A DNA stretch of 5,007 nt, taken from Methanobacteriota archaeon (GTDB taxonomy: Archaea; Halobacteriota; Bog-38; Methanoflorentales; Methanoflorentaceae). Both the position numbers and the translations under genes were made by a program. Below, piece by piece: positions 1 to 4,975 of the stretch (its first letter is position 1; each line of letters begins with the position of its first letter). The DNA is taken from contig JAJRBK010000153.1 of the NCBI GenBank assembly GCA_028679495.1, forward strand, positions 1-5,007, read 5' to 3'. A model generated the notes under the pieces. The model was not told the origin of the DNA and ran no database searches. It worked only from the letters and a program-made list of their open reading frames with translations.

Positions 1-467
1 AGCAAAGCACCCCTGGAGCAAGTAGTGAGATACTTGAGCTGTTCCTTGCCGATCGAAGACACGATGTAGAGAGGCACATCATGCCCGCTCTATTAGAGAA
101 GAAGATCGTTGTCATGGATCGATATTTCTTGTCAACGGCAGCCTACCAATCTGATAGCTTATCGTGGCAGGAGATACTTGATATAAACAGGGAAATCGCG
201 CCAGAGCCTGATATCACGTTTATTATCAACTGGCCAGCAGCTACGGCGATGGATCTCATTAAGAGCCGGAATGAGGGGATGACTGCTTTTGAAAATGAGC
301 GTGTTCTCCTCTTAATAAGGGAACGTTACCTTGAGATAGCACGGGAGGATCTCGGTAATTACGTGGTAGTTGAAAGAATAGCTGATGAAGAGGATATATG
401 TGATGAGATACTTGACTCCCTGCTCAAATACCTCCATGAACACGGGCTGGTGGAGTACACCATTTAA
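1..467 (+). CDS. tmk: Thymidylate (dTMP) kinase, 5'-truncated by window edge
   Basis: dTMP kinase phosphorylates dTMP to dTDP with ATP in the cytosol, on the way to dTTP. Reading starts at base 3 and runs open through the left edge, giving 154 residues of an enzyme that is usually about 190-210 long, so the N-terminal P-loop lies outside the window. Visible family signatures are the LFLADR helix (residues 14-19), the DVE..I.PAL segment and the DRY motif with its following serine and AYQ (D39-R40-Y41, S44, A47-Y48-Q49), which contacts the nucleotide in this family. Next come the PDITFIINWP strand and a lid-like region, RNEGMTAFE. The first internal ATG, at base 81, cannot be the true start because conserved motifs lie upstream of it in the same frame. 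It ends at TAA 465-467 and is convergent with the CBS operon. I see no frameshift or missing motif in the visible part. Confidence 0.92.
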   Translation, partial: QSTPGASSEILELFLADRRHDVERHIMPALLEKKIVVMDRYFLSTAAYQSDSLSWQEILDINREIAPEPDITFIINWPAATAMDLIKSRNEGMTAFENERVLLLIRERYLEIAREDLGNYVVVERIADEEDICDEILDSLLKYLHEHGLVEYTI

Positions 468-499
468 TCCCCTTCCTTATGTATCAAAGCCGTGATTGA

Positions 500-522
500 C
501 GGCCGAAGCATCGATTCGGCCG
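500..522. repeat. Inverted repeat between convergent genes
   Basis: CGGCCGAA (500-507) and its exact reverse complement TTCGGCCG (515-522) flank a 7-nt loop, forming a GC-rich 8-bp hairpin in the 72-nt gap between the tmk stop and the stop of the last CBS gene. The position suits a bidirectional 3' end or mRNA-stabilising structure. No T-run follows on either strand, and archaeal termination usually relies on T-tracts, so a terminator role is a guess. Confidence 0.5.
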
Positions 523-539
523 GCATCGCGTTTGGCTAT

Positions 540-1472
540 TTATGTGACTATTGCGTTTATACAATCTCTCTCAGTTATAATGCCGACGAGAGCCCCACCG
601 ATCACAACTGGGAGAACGGTGACGTTACGTTCTATCATCAGGTTTGCAGCTTCACCTAGGTCTCGATCAGGATCGATGGTAATCGGCGATTCTCGCGATA
701 TCATCTTAATCGGCACGTCGAGCGCTTCGTGCATCGTTCCTGTCACGAGCTTTTCAAAAACGTCGCCACTGCCTAGATAGTTGACGATATCTGACGTTGT
801 CACCACACCAATCATGACTCCTTGATGGACAATAGGAAGTCTCAGAAAGTCGTGTGATACCATCACTTTGGCAACTTCTTTAATCGTAGTATCAGGTTTG
901 ACCGTGACTACGTTGCTGCTCATGACGTCTGAGACTTTTTTTCCCGTTACAATATTAGCGACAAGGCTAACAAAATCGCGTTCTGAAATAATTCCTTTGA
1001 TTCGGCCGCCATCGTCGACAATAGGAAATCCGCTCACATTTCCGTATACTAACTTCTTTAGAGCATCCTCAATAGTTGCATCCTCAGTCAGCGTAGTGAC
1101 GTCTTCCTCCATAATTGAACTAATCTCTTCATTTATGGCAGATAACAGGTTACCTCTATGCTTGTTTTCGATTATTTGAGCTTTGTCACCCCCACCGAGG
1201 AAGTTGACGATGTCCATCACGGTCACGATTCCTACAAGTCTGTTCGTTCCAGGATCGCTGACAGGAAGACGTCTGAATCGGTACTTCACCATTGTTTTAA
1301 CGGCACCCATAATGGTCATTGTAGGGGGGACCTTAACTACATCCCGCTTTGCCACCGCCATGATATCACCTTCATGCTCGGATAGCTTACTCTTAAACTC
1401 AAGATTCCCTCTATCTAGTTTGCCGCTATAATCGTCCTGTTTCTTCTTCTGTCGTTTATTCCCACGTAGCAT
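540..1472 (-). CDS. Four-CBS-domain protein with basic N-terminus
   Basis: This 310-residue soluble protein holds two Bateman-type CBS pairs: CBS1 about 44-93, CBS2 118-172, CBS3 181-233 and CBS4 256-309. Each module ends in the strand-helix motif G-h-h-[ST]-x-x-D that contacts ribose or phosphate in ligand-binding CBS domains (T84/D87, S163/D166, T225/D228, T300/D303), so all four could still bind a ligand. No catalytic domain is attached. The first 35 residues are charged and include KRQKKK, which could contact nucleic acid, acidic lipid or a partner; this is not shown. The ATG at 1472 is supported by AGAGGT about seven bases upstream. It is the last gene of the CBS operon, 19 nt after the preceding stop. 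CBS proteins commonly bind AMP, ATP or S-adenosylmethionine derivatives; the ligand here cannot be told from sequence. The hydrophobic core is CBS-like throughout, with no membrane segment. Confidence 0.9.
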   Translation of the reverse strand: MLRGNKRQKKKQDDYSGKLDRGNLEFKSKLSEHEGDIMAVAKRDVVKVPPTMTIMGAVKTMVKYRFRRLPVSDPGTNRLVGIVTVMDIVNFLGGGDKAQIIENKHRGNLLSAINEEISSIMEEDVTTLTEDATIEDALKKLVYGNVSGFPIVDDGGRIKGIISERDFVSLVANIVTGKKVSDVMSSNVVTVKPDTTIKEVAKVMVSHDFLRLPIVHQGVMIGVVTTSDIVNYLGSGDVFEKLVTGTMHEALDVPIKMISRESPITIDPDRDLGEAANLMIERNVTVLPVVIGGALVGIITERDCINAIVT

Positions 1473-1491
1473 CCTTAACCTCTTACAGCAA

Positions 1492-2247
1492 CTAGACTAT
1501 AGCACGCACAAGATCTTGTCGGTCCACTATTCCGATCAGCTTAGAATCCTCTACGACAGGCAATCGTCCAATCGCATACTGTATCATCAGGTTTGCCGCT
1601 TCCCAGATTGATGAGTCTGCTTCAATAGTAACCACGGGTGTTTTCATGACCTTTTCCACATTAGGAGGATAGATCCCACGGCCCCCTCGTTCATCCTCAC
1701 GTTCGAGCCTAACGTGTCCTGCTTTCAGAAGATCCTTCAGGGTGATAATGCCAATTAAATGCTTCTTCTTCACAATAGGATAACCCGAAAACCCGTATTG
1801 AGCCATATTAATCCATACCTTTGATACAGGATCTGTTGCGGTACACGTTCGAACAGTTTTTGTCATCACCGCACTTACGCTTTCGTTTTTCTTGAAGTTT
1901 AAATTGTTAAAGAGGTGTTCCAAGTCCACAACACCTACCAACGTATAATCATCGTGCGATCGGACTACAGGAATGTCGAAACCTGTCTCTGCAAATATGC
2001 GAGCGACATCCACCACGTTCATCTCAGGAGTGGCGCAGCGAGTCTCATTTATATAGCCGATAACCGTAACATCCGATTTAGTTGAGGTGACTTTAATCAT
2101 ATCGAGCAGTGTTACGATACCCTTCACCCTATTTTGGTCGTCAACGACCGGCAGGCTCCTGTATCCATCCCGCATAAGCTGGCGTACATGCGTTACGTAG
2201 GCGTTTTCATGTACGGCAGGAATCGCTGAGATTAACTCGTCTATCAT
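1492..2247 (-). CDS. Four-CBS-domain protein, two modules degenerate
   Basis: A 251-residue soluble protein made almost wholly of four CBS modules: about 4-53, 62-115, 122-176 and 196-251. Modules 1 and 3 keep the G-h-h-T-x-x-D motif (T46/D49, T169/D172). Module 2 reads GVVDLEH, losing both the Thr and the Asp, and module 4 reads GIVDRQD, keeping only D245. Ligand binding may therefore be limited to one site per Bateman pair, as is common in CBS tandems. The ATG at 2247 overlaps the TGA of the upstream gene as ATGA, and AAGGAG lies about eight bases before it inside that gene, pointing to translational coupling. Its last module closely resembles the last module of the next gene at both protein and DNA level, which suggests duplication. 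The linker 177-196 is charged and glycine-rich. The binding partner and ligand are unknown; a role as a regulatory sensor is inferred from the family. Confidence 0.9.
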   Translation of the reverse strand: MIDELISAIPAVHENAYVTHVRQLMRDGYRSLPVVDDQNRVKGIVTLLDMIKVTSTKSDVTVIGYINETRCATPEMNVVDVARIFAETGFDIPVVRSHDDYTLVGVVDLEHLFNNLNFKKNESVSAVMTKTVRTCTATDPVSKVWINMAQYGFSGYPIVKKKHLIGIITLKDLLKAGHVRLEREDERGGRGIYPPNVEKVMKTPVVTIEADSSIWEAANLMIQYAIGRLPVVEDSKLIGIVDRQDLVRAIV

Positions 2248-2906
2248 CGGTCGCTCTCCTTACAAGACTCGCATATAATGCTACCGTTGGCATACTCGAG
2301 CATGTCTGAAAACTGTCCACACACTTCACAGACACCTGACGAGACATTACCACGACATGTAGGGCATTTGAGATGCCCCTCCTCTAACTGTAGCTCTTGT
2401 GAATACTCGTCACATATCTCACATTCTCCTTGTGATGTGGGCACCTCTCGCCTGTCGAGAGCAATCTCCCGGTTCATATGTACAAGGTTCTCGAGGATAT
2501 GATTGAGCTCCGAAGAGATCTGTATAATATCTGTGTCAGTTATTATTCCAACGAGCTCGTCTCCATCTATTACTGGGAGACGTCGTATCTTCTTCTGGGC
2601 CATCTTGAGTACAGCGTCATTTACGTCGTCACTGCTCCTTGTCGTGATAAGTGGCCTCGACATGAGCTGTTCAAGCCTGATAGCGCTCGGCTTAACGTTT
2701 TTAAAGATCACCTTTGCTACCATGTCGCTTTCCGTGACAATGCCTAGTGGTTTTCCCTCTTTAACAATTATGACGCTGCCAATCTTATGTTCAACCATTC
2801 GCTTACCGGCTTGTGCAGCAGTCATGTCAGGAGTGGCTGTGATAACTGTCCGTGTCATGATATCTCTTACTGCCAATCTTGTTTCAATGCTATCCTCCTC
2901 TGTCAC
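2244..2906 (-). CDS. Two-CBS protein with tandem C-terminal zinc ribbons
   Basis: A 220-residue protein: CBS1 about 12-66, CBS2 about 79-131, a helical linker to about 160, then two zinc ribbons. Both CBS modules keep the ligand motif (T58/D61 in GIVTESD, T123/D126 in GIITDTD). The C-terminus has eight cysteines as four CxxC knuckles: C162/C165 with C181/C184, and C193/C196 with C212/C215. Both ribbons have identical C-x2-C-x15-C-x2-C spacing and similar residues between, so the second looks like a copy of the first. CBS plus zinc ribbon is a known archaeal architecture; the ribbon could bind nucleic acid or a protein. The start is GTG at 2904-2906, chosen because GGAGG (2913-2917) sits six bases upstream and an in-frame stop lies at 2943-2945. 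It is the promoter-proximal gene of the operon and overlaps the next gene by four bases. Its function is otherwise unknown. Confidence 0.9.
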   Translation of the reverse strand: MTEEDSIETRLAVRDIMTRTVITATPDMTAAQAGKRMVEHKIGSVIIVKEGKPLGIVTESDMVAKVIFKNVKPSAIRLEQLMSRPLITTRSSDDVNDAVLKMAQKKIRRLPVIDGDELVGIITDTDIIQISSELNHILENLVHMNREIALDRREVPTSQGECEICDEYSQELQLEEGHLKCPTCRGNVSSGVCEVCGQFSDMLEYANGSIICESCKESDR

Positions 2907-2912
2907 TTGTAC

Positions 2913-2920
2913 CCTCCCCC
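2913..2920 (-). promoter_or_regulatory. Shine-Dalgarno deciding a GTG start
   Basis: On the minus strand this reads GGGGGAGG and ends six bases before GTG 2904-2906. It is the strongest ribosome site in the operon and supports the GTG over the first internal ATG (residue 17), which falls inside the first CBS module. Confidence 0.75.
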
Positions 2921-2965
2921 TTACACGTGATTGAGCGTTTGACTATCCCTCTTTTTTGTTAATAA

Positions 2966-2973
2966 CAATATAG
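2966..2973 (-). promoter_or_regulatory. Candidate TATA box of the CBS operon
   Basis: The minus strand reads CTATATTG here. An archaeal TATA box places transcription start about 25 bases downstream, near 2943, leaving a leader of roughly 35-40 nt that contains the Shine-Dalgarno. It is partly embedded in the inverted repeat 2971-2987, so a repressor bound there would block TBP. The match to the TATA consensus is moderate, and the start site is inferred. Confidence 0.45.
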
Positions 2974-2987
2974 TCTATAGCAGACTA
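2971..2987. repeat. Inverted repeat at the CBS operon promoter
   Basis: TAGTCT, a 5-nt spacer ATAGC, then AGACTA: six perfectly matched bases on each side, overlapping the candidate TATA box read on the minus strand. The position is that of an operator. A short AT-rich repeat like this can also arise by chance. Confidence 0.4.
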
Positions 2988-3007
2988 GCGAGTTCATATG
3001 AATGATA

Positions 3008-3041
3008 GAACGCTGGTATGCGTTCACTCAAACGTTAACGT
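3008..3041. repeat. Adjacent inverted repeats with AACG/CGTT cores
   Basis: GAACGC and GCGTTC (3008-3013, 3020-3025) are exact reverse complements with a 6-nt spacer. Six bases later comes the 10-bp perfect palindrome ACGTTAACGT (3032-3041). Both are built on AACG/CGTT half sites, which recur as GAACGTTC at 3215-3222, close to the arvA start. They may be repeated operator sites for one regulator. Confidence 0.4.
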
Positions 3042-3060
3042 ATTTCAAATTTTAGATACC

Positions 3061-3085
3061 ATCTTCTAGTCATATATCTTCTGGT
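3061..3085. repeat. Tandem direct repeat, period 15
   Basis: ATCTTCTAGT (3061-3070) and ATCTTCTGGT (3076-3085) match at nine of ten positions, separated by CATAT. It lies about 150 bases upstream of arvA and 155 bases upstream of the CBS operon, so it could serve either promoter. It may also be chance. Confidence 0.35.
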
Positions 3086-3234
3086 AAATAGGCGCGTGTC
3101 CGTTTCATTAGAGCGTAGTGAGGGGGGCTATAACCACAGCTTTAAGAAGGATAAGTGTTGCCTAAGTGCATGCTCAGCTTCCTTGTTGTAATATCATACG
3201 CCAGTTACACTGGGGAACGTTCATGGGGTAATCT

Positions 3235-3873
3235 ATGGGAATATTTGATGGTCTCCGAAAGAGCTTCTCGATGTGGTTTAAGAGGTTCTTCAAAAAACGC
3301 AGCACACGAATTGGGATCTACGGTCCGCCAAATGCAGGAAAAACAACGCTTGCCAATCGCATCATCAAAGACTGGTCTGGAGAAGCGATGGGCTCTACGA
3401 GCGAGATACCGCACGAAACACGGCGTGCTAAGAGACGAGAAGGCGTTACTATAACTTCGAACGGGAGCGCTGTGACGTTTGATATCGTCGATACACCAGG
3501 CTTGGCGACTAAGATCGATTTCCACGATTTTATGTCATTTGGCTTAGAGGAGGAGGAGGCTAAGAGACGGGCAAAAGAAGCGACCGAGGGGGTCATCGAC
3601 GCAATAAAGTGGCTTGAGGATTTAGACGGGATACTTCTTGTGATGGATTCAACAGATGATCCATTCACGCAGGTGAACGTCACCGTGATCGGCAACATGG
3701 AGGCACGACGCTTGCCCCTCCTTATTGTGGCAAATAAGATCGATCTTCCGGACTCCGCCCCTGCCCGGATACACTCAGCATTCCCTCAGCATCCTATGGT
3801 TCCCATATCGGCCCTTGAGAATACGAACATTGACAAGCTCTACAATGCAATGGCTGATCATTTCGGAGGATAG
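3235..3873 (+). CDS. arvA: Era-like small GTPase ArvA (vesicle-forming GTPase)
   Basis: This 212-residue protein carries a full GTPase core. G1 is GPPNAGKT (30-37), G3 is DTPG (86-89), G4 is NKID (167-170) and G5 is the SAL segment (192-194). A threonine in IPHETRR (T62) is a candidate switch I residue. Residues 1-22 are Phe/Trp/Met-rich and interleaved with Lys/Arg, predicting an amphipathic membrane-binding helix, as in Arf-type GTPases. GTPase, DUF2073 and zinc ribbon in this order match the euryarchaeal cluster shown in Haloferax volcanii to be needed for extracellular vesicle formation (ArvA, earlier OapA). ATG 3235 is certain within its frame because a TAA lies two codons upstream; GGGGT at 3225-3229 is a modest Shine-Dalgarno. 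The region 104-130 is a charged helix rich in Glu, Lys and Arg. The family assignment is strong; the vesicle role in this organism is inferred by homology. Confidence 0.85.
   Translation: MGIFDGLRKSFSMWFKRFFKKRSTRIGIYGPPNAGKTTLANRIIKDWSGEAMGSTSEIPHETRRAKRREGVTITSNGSAVTFDIVDTPGLATKIDFHDFMSFGLEEEEAKRRAKEATEGVIDAIKWLEDLDGILLVMDSTDDPFTQVNVTVIGNMEARRLPLLIVANKIDLPDSAPARIHSAFPQHPMVPISALENTNIDKLYNAMADHFGG
3865..3869 (+). promoter_or_regulatory. Shine-Dalgarno setting the arvB start
   Basis: GGAGG lies within the last codons of arvA, five bases before ATG 3875. It selects this start over the long upstream in-frame extension to 3725, which would overlap arvA by about 150 bases, and implies coupled translation. 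Confidence 0.75.
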
Positions 3874-3874
3874 T

Positions 3875-4237
3875 ATGCGTGGCGTTCAAATCGACCTTAT
3901 ATCGAGCGAGCGGCTCTCCTCTATGACGAGTATGGAGAAGATTCGGCTAATCCTCGATGAGGTACAAGAGGGCAAGATAGTAGTACTCGAATCAGGACTG
4001 GATCCGCAAGAGGAGACGAAGTTGATCGAAGTGACCATGTCTGAGATCAGCCCTGAAGGTTTTATAGGAATTGAGATCGAGAGTTATCCCCAAAAGAGAC
4101 GCCAAGGACTCCTCGCAAAGCTCTTCAGTAAAAATCCGCATGCTCGTTTGACTGTTATTGGACCTGCCAATCAGATGAAGATGCTCCACAAAGATAGGGA
4201 TCTTATAAGCGCCCTCGTCTCAGCTCCTGAAGCGTAA
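3875..4237 (+). CDS. arvB: DUF2073 protein ArvB
   Basis: A 120-residue soluble protein of the archaeal DUF2073 family, encoded directly after the Era-like GTPase. Visible parts are an N-terminal strand (GVQIDLIS), a helix with M-EKIRLILD, the strand KIVVLESGL (34-42), a helix PQEETKLIEVTM, the strand GFIGIEIES and a C-terminal strand RLTVIGPA (91-98) followed by a helix rich in Met and Lys. The segment YPQKRRQGLLAKLF (71-84) is basic and amphipathic and could touch the membrane or the GTPase. The start is ATG 3875, one base after the arvA stop, with GGAGG at 3865-3869 inside the end of arvA; the frame stays open further upstream but only as overlap with arvA. In Haloferax it is the arvA neighbour and considered part of the vesicle module. 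No enzymatic motif is visible, and its biochemical role is not known to me. Confidence 0.82.
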   Translation: MRGVQIDLISSERLSSMTSMEKIRLILDEVQEGKIVVLESGLDPQEETKLIEVTMSEISPEGFIGIEIESYPQKRRQGLLAKLFSKNPHARLTVIGPANQMKMLHKDRDLISALVSAPEA

Positions 4238-4265
4238 CTCACTAGGCGTTGCATCTCTAGCACAA

Positions 4266-4278
4266 GTTTGTATATACC
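4266..4278 (+). promoter_or_regulatory. TATA box for arvC, near-leaderless transcript
   Basis: GTTTGTATATACC lies in the 69-nt gap between arvB and arvC. The TATATA core (4271-4276) is centred about 33 bases before ATG 4307, so transcription should begin within a few bases of the start codon. No Shine-Dalgarno occurs in the intervening sequence, which fits a leaderless or nearly leaderless mRNA. Confidence 0.55.
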
Positions 4279-4306
4279 ATAAAACAGAAATCCCTTAAAC
4301 AGACTT

Positions 4307-4717
4307 ATGCCTCATAAATGTACAAAGTGTGGGCACATTTTCGACGACGGCTCATCAAGTGTGCTCACTGGATGCCCTAGCTGCGGTGGAAGCAAATTTC
4401 TCTACGTTAAGCTCGATAAGAGTGGACACCCGCCGCACGACAAGCCTAGTGCGCAAACATCTCATTTATCAGCAGGCACCCCTCTAAAAGAACATACGAC
4501 CATGCCGGTGGATCAACAAGGCACTAAAGTGGATCCGAGCAGGGTTGAAAGCATACGGATACTCGGCCCTGGATCGTATGAAATTAACATACCTGCCCTG
4601 ATCGAAAGAAAAGAGATAGTGATGGCGTTGAAAGAGGATGGAAATTACGTTATTCATATGCCCTCAGCGTTTAACAAAAAACGCACAAAAATACAACCAA
4701 AAGAGAAAGAGGAATAG
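4307..4717 (+). CDS. arvC: Zinc-ribbon protein ArvC
   Basis: This 136-residue protein starts with a four-cysteine zinc ribbon, C5/C8 and C23/C26, in the family pattern MPHxCTxCG..F.DGS....GCP.CGG.KF. A hydrophilic, probably disordered linker (about 38-78, rich in Pro, His, Ser, Thr) leads to a small C-terminal domain (80-122) with ILGPGSYEINI, IVMALKEDGNYVIHMPSAF, then a Lys/Glu-rich tail. The layout matches the OapC/ArvC family, the third member of the archaeal GTPase-DUF2073-zinc ribbon cluster associated with vesicle formation in Haloferax. The ATG at 4307 is fixed by the conserved MPHKC start. Unlike arvA-arvB spacing, 69 nt separate it from arvB and it has its own TATA box without a Shine-Dalgarno, so it can be made independently. 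The partner of the ribbon (GTPase, DUF2073 protein or nucleic acid) is unknown. Confidence 0.85.
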   Translation: MPHKCTKCGHIFDDGSSSVLTGCPSCGGSKFLYVKLDKSGHPPHDKPSAQTSHLSAGTPLKEHTTMPVDQQGTKVDPSRVESIRILGPGSYEINIPALIERKEIVMALKEDGNYVIHMPSAFNKKRTKIQPKEKEE

Positions 4718-4790
4718 TTTAGCTCGATTTTAGTGACCTATTATTACCTTTCACGCTCAGGGCAAGTAAGACACCGAACATAAAGGCACG

Positions 4791-4795
4791 TTTTT
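4791..4795 (+). terminator. Candidate T-tract terminator after arvC
   Basis: CACGTTTTTGTTAC lies 73 bases past the arvC stop and is the longest T-run in the gap. Archaeal RNA polymerase can terminate on such tracts without a hairpin. Five Ts is short, so this is tentative. Confidence 0.3.
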
Positions 4796-4856
4796 GTTAC
4801 ACTTCTCTAGCGCGTTTTGCCGATCTTTAGAGCGATACAGTCCATATTTATCTGAT

Positions 4857-4881
4857 CTCCTGCGAATAGCGCCCGCAGGAG
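4857..4881. repeat. Perfect 8-bp inverted repeat abutting a TATA box
   Basis: CTCCTGCG (4857-4864) and CGCAGGAG (4874-4881) are exact reverse complements around a 9-nt spacer. The right arm ends next to the TATA sequence at 4883, covering the place where TFB contacts the BRE. An operator is the simplest reading. A structure in RNA is less likely because it lies upstream of the predicted transcription start, unless a promoter further upstream is used. Confidence 0.6.
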
Positions 4882-4892
4882 CTATATATTAT
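4882..4892 (+). promoter_or_regulatory. TATA box of the last gene
   Basis: CTATATATTAT is the best TATA match in the window. Transcription would start near 4911-4914, giving a leader of about 60-65 nt before ATG 4976. A second, weaker copy (ATATTTATCTGA, 4844-4855) lies 40 bases upstream, on the other side of the inverted repeat; both share TTATCTGA. Confidence 0.6.
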
Positions 4893-4975
4893 CTGACATG
4901 ACATTAAGTGGACAGGCGTCAGAAAAAAGCGTGTATTGCGAGCTTAGCAAAGGAGAGCACAACGGAGGTTTAATT

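Larger units (their letters stand above)
2907..3234. other. Divergent intergenic control region
   Basis: This 328-nt gap separates the CBS operon from arvA. No credible gene lies inside. It holds several short symmetric elements: TAGTCT/AGACTA (2971-2987), the palindrome TTCATATGAA (2993-3002), GAACGC/GCGTTC (3008-3025), the palindrome ACGTTAACGT (3032-3041), CCAGT/ACTGG (3201-3213) and GAACGTTC (3215-3222). A direct repeat ATCTTCTAGT / ATCTTCTGGT lies at 3061-3070 and 3076-3085. AT-rich motifs that could be the arvA TATA box include CATATATC (3071-3078), TTTAAGAA (3141-3148) and TAATATCA (3189-3196). The last gives the most natural spacing to the ATG, but none is a clear consensus. The density of symmetric sites suggests transcription factor binding; which are functional is unknown. 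Confidence 0.6.

Noticed and set aside
500..522. Hairpin as a bacterial-style intrinsic terminator
   Set aside because: No T-tract follows on either strand and the genome looks archaeal; kept only as an inverted repeat.
868..1179. 103-codon + strand open frame inside the basic four-CBS gene
   Set aside because: Antisense shadow of intact CBS2-CBS3 coding, with no start signal.
2503..2934. 143-codon open frame on the + strand opposite the CBS-zinc-ribbon gene
   Set aside because: It is antisense to clearly conserved CBS modules, its translation is low-complexity Ser/Thr/Leu-rich, and it has no ribosome site; an effect of codon use on the real strand.
2960..3090. Repeats as a CRISPR array
   Set aside because: The repeats are under 12 bases, each is different, and there is no regular repeat-spacer period.
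2941..3234. Small RNA, tRNA or riboswitch in the divergent gap
   Set aside because: No cloverleaf, no convincing C/D or H/ACA boxes, and only short stems with no larger nested fold visible by eye.
3155..3454. 99-codon + strand open frame spanning the arvA start
   Set aside because: It shares most of its length with arvA in another frame, and its start has no Shine-Dalgarno; arvA has all GTPase motifs.
3318..3698. 126-codon open frame on the - strand inside arvA
   Set aside because: It lies opposite the G1-G4 region of a certain GTPase, and its Ser/Val/Ala-rich product resembles no family.
3725..3874. Upstream in-frame extension of arvB
   Set aside because: It overlaps the conserved end of arvA by about 150 bases, its peptide lacks family character, and GGAGG precedes ATG 3875.
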